Part shown: positions 5,710 to 7,400 of the stretch, piece after piece
Layout: every line of letters starts with the position of its first letter
How positions within the stretch are numbered: the stretch's first letter is position 1
DNA from: UBA4644 sp964646225
GTDB taxonomy: Bacteria; Bacillota; Clostridia; Oscillospirales; Butyricicoccaceae
Assembly (NCBI GenBank): GCA_964646225.1
Contig: CAZYAD010000058.1
Span: 1-7,400, forward strand
Length of the DNA stretch: 7,400 nucleotides
Direction: 5' to 3'
Notes under the pieces: model-generated
What the model saw: the letters and a program-made list of their open reading frames with translations, nothing else
Database searches by the model: none
Told to the model about the DNA's origin: nothing
Made by a program: the position numbers and the translations under genes

Positions 5710-7302
5710 TCAACGATCCCACTTTTTGATAAGGGCCTCCAGCTCGGAGGCAAAGGTGCGCAGATCCCGGTTGGTGCCGCCCTTGTTGTGGGCAATGGCC
5801 TCCAGCAGAGCCTGTCCCTGACGCTGCAGCGCCTGGAACTGCACAGAGCCCTCCTCCTTGGCGCGGGGCTTGACGGGGGTGTGGCCCTCCCGTAGGAGAC
5901 GGTTGGACAGCAGATCGTATTCCTCCATCAGCTCGGGGCCATGGACGGCGAAGCCCAGCTTTTCCAGCCGCTCCACATAGGCCGGAACCACATCGGCATC
6001 GCCGTGTACCACAAACACCTGCTTCGGCTTGGGAGAGAAGGCCTGGATCCAGTTCAGCAGGCCGGTGAGGCCGGCATGGGAGGACAGGCCGGGGAAGTTG
6101 ACGATCTGGGCCTTGACGGCGATCTCCTCACCAAAGAGCTTGACGGCCGGGACACCCTCCAGCAGGCGGCGACCCAGACTGCCCTCGGACTGGTAGCCCA
6201 CAAACAGAACGGTACATTCGGGGCGCCACAGATTGTGCTTCAGATGGTGGCGGATACGCCCGGCATCGCACATACCGCTGGCAGAGATAATGACCTTGGG
6301 CTGTCTGTCGGCGTTGAGGGCGCGGGATTCCTCGGTGGATTCGGTGAGATGCAGCCCGTCAAAGGTGAGCATCCGCACACCATCCTCCACCAGCTCCCGT
6401 GCCTCCTCATCGATATAGCCCGTCAGGTCACCGGCAAAGACGGTGGTAGCAGCCTTGGCCAGAGGACTGTCCACATAAACGGGGAAGTCGGGGCAGGAGG
6501 ACACCAGCCCCTTTTGCTTGATTTCCCGGATGAAATACAGCAGCTCCTGGGTACGGCCCACAGCAAAGGCGGGGATGATCACATTGCCGCCTCTCGCAAA
6601 GGTGCTGTCCAGGATCTCGGCCAGCTCCTGGGTGTAGTCGCCCTCGCCCTCCCGGTGCTCCCGGTCGCCGTAGGTGCTCTCGGTGACCACATAATCGGCC
6701 TGACAGAGGTAGGCGGGGTCGCGGATGATGGGCTGCTCCACATTGCCGATGTCGCCGGAAAAAACGATGGTACGGGTCTCGCCATCCTCGGTGACGGTGA
6801 ACTCCACAAAGGAGGAGCCCAGAAGGTGTCCGGCATCCACAAAGCGGACGGTGATGCCGGGACACAGCTGGAAGGGCTGCTCGTAATCATGGACCTCCAG
6901 CTGATTCAGGGCCAACTGGGCGTCCTCGGTGGTGTAAAGAGGCTCCACCATGGGTCGACCGGCGCGCTTGCCCTTCTGGTTGGCATAGAGAGCGTCGCTC
7001 TCCTGGATATGTGCGCTGTCCAGCAGCATAATGTCCATCAGACGGGCGGTGAGGCGGGTGGCGTGGATCTTGCCGGTGTAGCCCTGCTTGTAGAGCAGCG
7101 GCATCCGCCCGGTGTGGTCGATGTGGGCATGAGTCGCAAACACATAGTCGATCTCGCCGGGATGGAAGGGCAGCTTGTTATCGTCGATCTCGTCACGGCC
7201 CTGTTGCAGGCCGCAGTCCACCAGAATGCGCTTGCCGCAGGCCTCCAGACAGTGGCAGCTGCCGGTGACGGCGCGGGCCGCGCCATAAAATGTCAGCTTC
7301 AT
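5710..7302 (-). CDS. MBL-fold/beta-CASP ribonuclease (CPSF73/Ysh1-like, RNA-specificity-domain protein)
   Basis: This 530-aa cytoplasmic protein belongs to the metallo-beta-lactamase beta-CASP family acting on RNA, related to archaeal/eukaryotic CPSF73 and bacterial TTHA0252-type nucleases. Zinc motifs are intact: motif 2 HAHIDH (58-63: His58, His60, Asp62, His63), motif 3 His159 (DAGHLLGS) and motif 4 Asp184 (FSGDIG). The beta-CASP insert runs from about 200 to 400, with motif A Glu208 (TESTYGD), the conserved PAFAVGRTQE (244-253) and SASGMCDAGR (340-349), motif B His409 (GLSSHAG) and motif C His433 (VVHGDAD). Residues ~470-530 form a Pro/Lys-containing linker and a probably helical tail beyond the catalytic core. 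No signal peptide or membrane segment is seen. The start is the ATG at 7302, set by AAAGGAGG at 7313-7320 and the promoter behind it. It is convergent to pyrI and shares its terminator. Whether it cuts endo- or exonucleolytically, and on what RNA, cannot be told; it is not RNase J by motif context and start. Confidence 0.93.
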   Translation of the reverse strand: MKLTFYGAARAVTGSCHCLEACGKRILVDCGLQQGRDEIDDNKLPFHPGEIDYVFATHAHIDHTGRMPLLYKQGYTGKIHATRLTARLMDIMLLDSAHIQESDALYANQKGKRAGRPMVEPLYTTEDAQLALNQLEVHDYEQPFQLCPGITVRFVDAGHLLGSSFVEFTVTEDGETRTIVFSGDIGNVEQPIIRDPAYLCQADYVVTESTYGDREHREGEGDYTQELAEILDSTFARGGNVIIPAFAVGRTQELLYFIREIKQKGLVSSCPDFPVYVDSPLAKAATTVFAGDLTGYIDEEARELVEDGVRMLTFDGLHLTESTEESRALNADRQPKVIISASGMCDAGRIRHHLKHNLWRPECTVLFVGYQSEGSLGRRLLEGVPAVKLFGEEIAVKAQIVNFPGLSSHAGLTGLLNWIQAFSPKPKQVFVVHGDADVVPAYVERLEKLGFAVHGPELMEEYDLLSNRLLREGHTPVKPRAKEEGSVQFQALQRQGQALLEAIAHNKGGTNRDLRTFASELEALIKKWDR

Positions 7303-7312
7303 AAAAGGGGAA

Positions 7313-7320
7313 CCTCCTTT
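7313..7320 (-). promoter_or_regulatory. Ribosome binding site of the beta-CASP ribonuclease gene
   Basis: On the minus strand this reads AAAGGAGG, a full consensus Shine-Dalgarno sequence, 10 bases before the ATG at 7302. It rules for the start beginning MKLTFYGAARAVTGS over in-frame upstream codons. Confidence 0.85.
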
Positions 7321-7341
7321 ATCTTCTTTTTGATGAAATTT

Positions 7342-7370
7342 ATTATACCACAGCCCTTCTGGCAATACAA
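7342..7370 (-). promoter_or_regulatory. Sigma-A-type promoter with extended -10 for the beta-CASP ribonuclease gene
   Basis: Read on the minus strand, TTGTAT (7365-7370) forms the -35 box, followed by a 17-bp spacer and a perfect TATAAT -10 box (7342-7347) preceded by TGG, which makes an extended -10. The transcript should begin near 7335, giving a leader of about 33 bases that carries the ribosome binding site. No operator-like inverted repeat or riboswitch fits in so short a leader, so basal or constitutive expression is the simplest reading. Confidence 0.82.
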
Positions 7371-7400
7371 GCGCAGCTTTTGGCAGACAAAGGGGCCTCT

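Noticed and set aside
7303..7365. Upstream in-frame TTG start at 7365 adding 21 residues to the beta-CASP ribonuclease.
   Set aside because: It begins at the -35 box, and the added stretch would include the -10 box and the Shine-Dalgarno sequence. The conserved family N-terminus begins at the ATG at 7302.
1..7400. Search for mobile elements, CRISPR arrays, phage genes, toxin-antitoxin pairs or an undescribed system.
   Set aside because: All but about 240 bases are accounted for by eight known-family genes, and the gaps hold only a terminator, a promoter and ribosome binding sites. The last 30 bases (7371-7400) are too short to interpret.

Overview
The window is GC-rich, tightly packed bacterial DNA and reads as an ordinary chromosomal segment of a high-GC member of the Clostridia; something like an Oscillospiraceae/Ruminococcaceae relative would fit. 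That assignment is an inference. It rests on the strong AAAGGAGG-type ribosome binding sites, the two-subunit PyrK/PyrD (class 1B) dihydroorotate dehydrogenase typical of Gram-positives, the pyrI gene fused by overlap to pyrB, and the sequence character of the proteins. No species can be named from the sequence alone.

Positions 1-5641 (plus strand) are the distal part of a de novo pyrimidine (UMP) biosynthesis operon. In order it holds the 3' part of carB (large subunit of carbamoyl-phosphate synthetase, cut by the window edge), pyrK and pyrD (the two dihydroorotate dehydrogenase 1B subunits), pyrF (OMP decarboxylase), pyrE (orotate phosphoribosyltransferase), pyrB and pyrI (catalytic and regulatory chains of aspartate transcarbamoylase). 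The genes overlap (4 bp at carB/pyrK, pyrE/pyrB and pyrB/pyrI; 7 bp at pyrK/pyrD) or are separated by only 34 bp (pyrD-pyrF) and 25 bp (pyrF-pyrE). Together they cover carbamoyl phosphate synthesis, condensation with aspartate, oxidation of dihydroorotate, ribosylation of orotate and decarboxylation to UMP. Only dihydroorotase (pyrC) and the small CPSase subunit (carA), which may lie upstream, are not seen. All catalytic motifs that could be checked are intact.

Positions 5668-5699 hold a perfect GC-rich hairpin with a T-tract. It ends the pyr operon and, because A residues flank its other side, probably also ends the convergent gene.

Positions 5710-7302 (minus strand) encode a 530-residue metallo-beta-lactamase/beta-CASP protein of the CPSF73/Ysh1-like ribonuclease family. 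It has its own well-formed sigma-A-type promoter (-35 at 7365-7370, extended -10 at 7342-7347) and a consensus ribosome binding site. It has no evident link to pyrimidine synthesis beyond sharing the terminator.

I found no mobile element, CRISPR array, tRNA, rRNA, riboswitch or novel system. The points most worth a second look are the mosaic gene order (pyrBI placed at the end of a Bacillus-like carB-pyrK-pyrD-pyrF-pyrE core), the complete nucleotide-binding site of PyrI, and a non-consensus residue in beta-CASP motif B of the ribonuclease.
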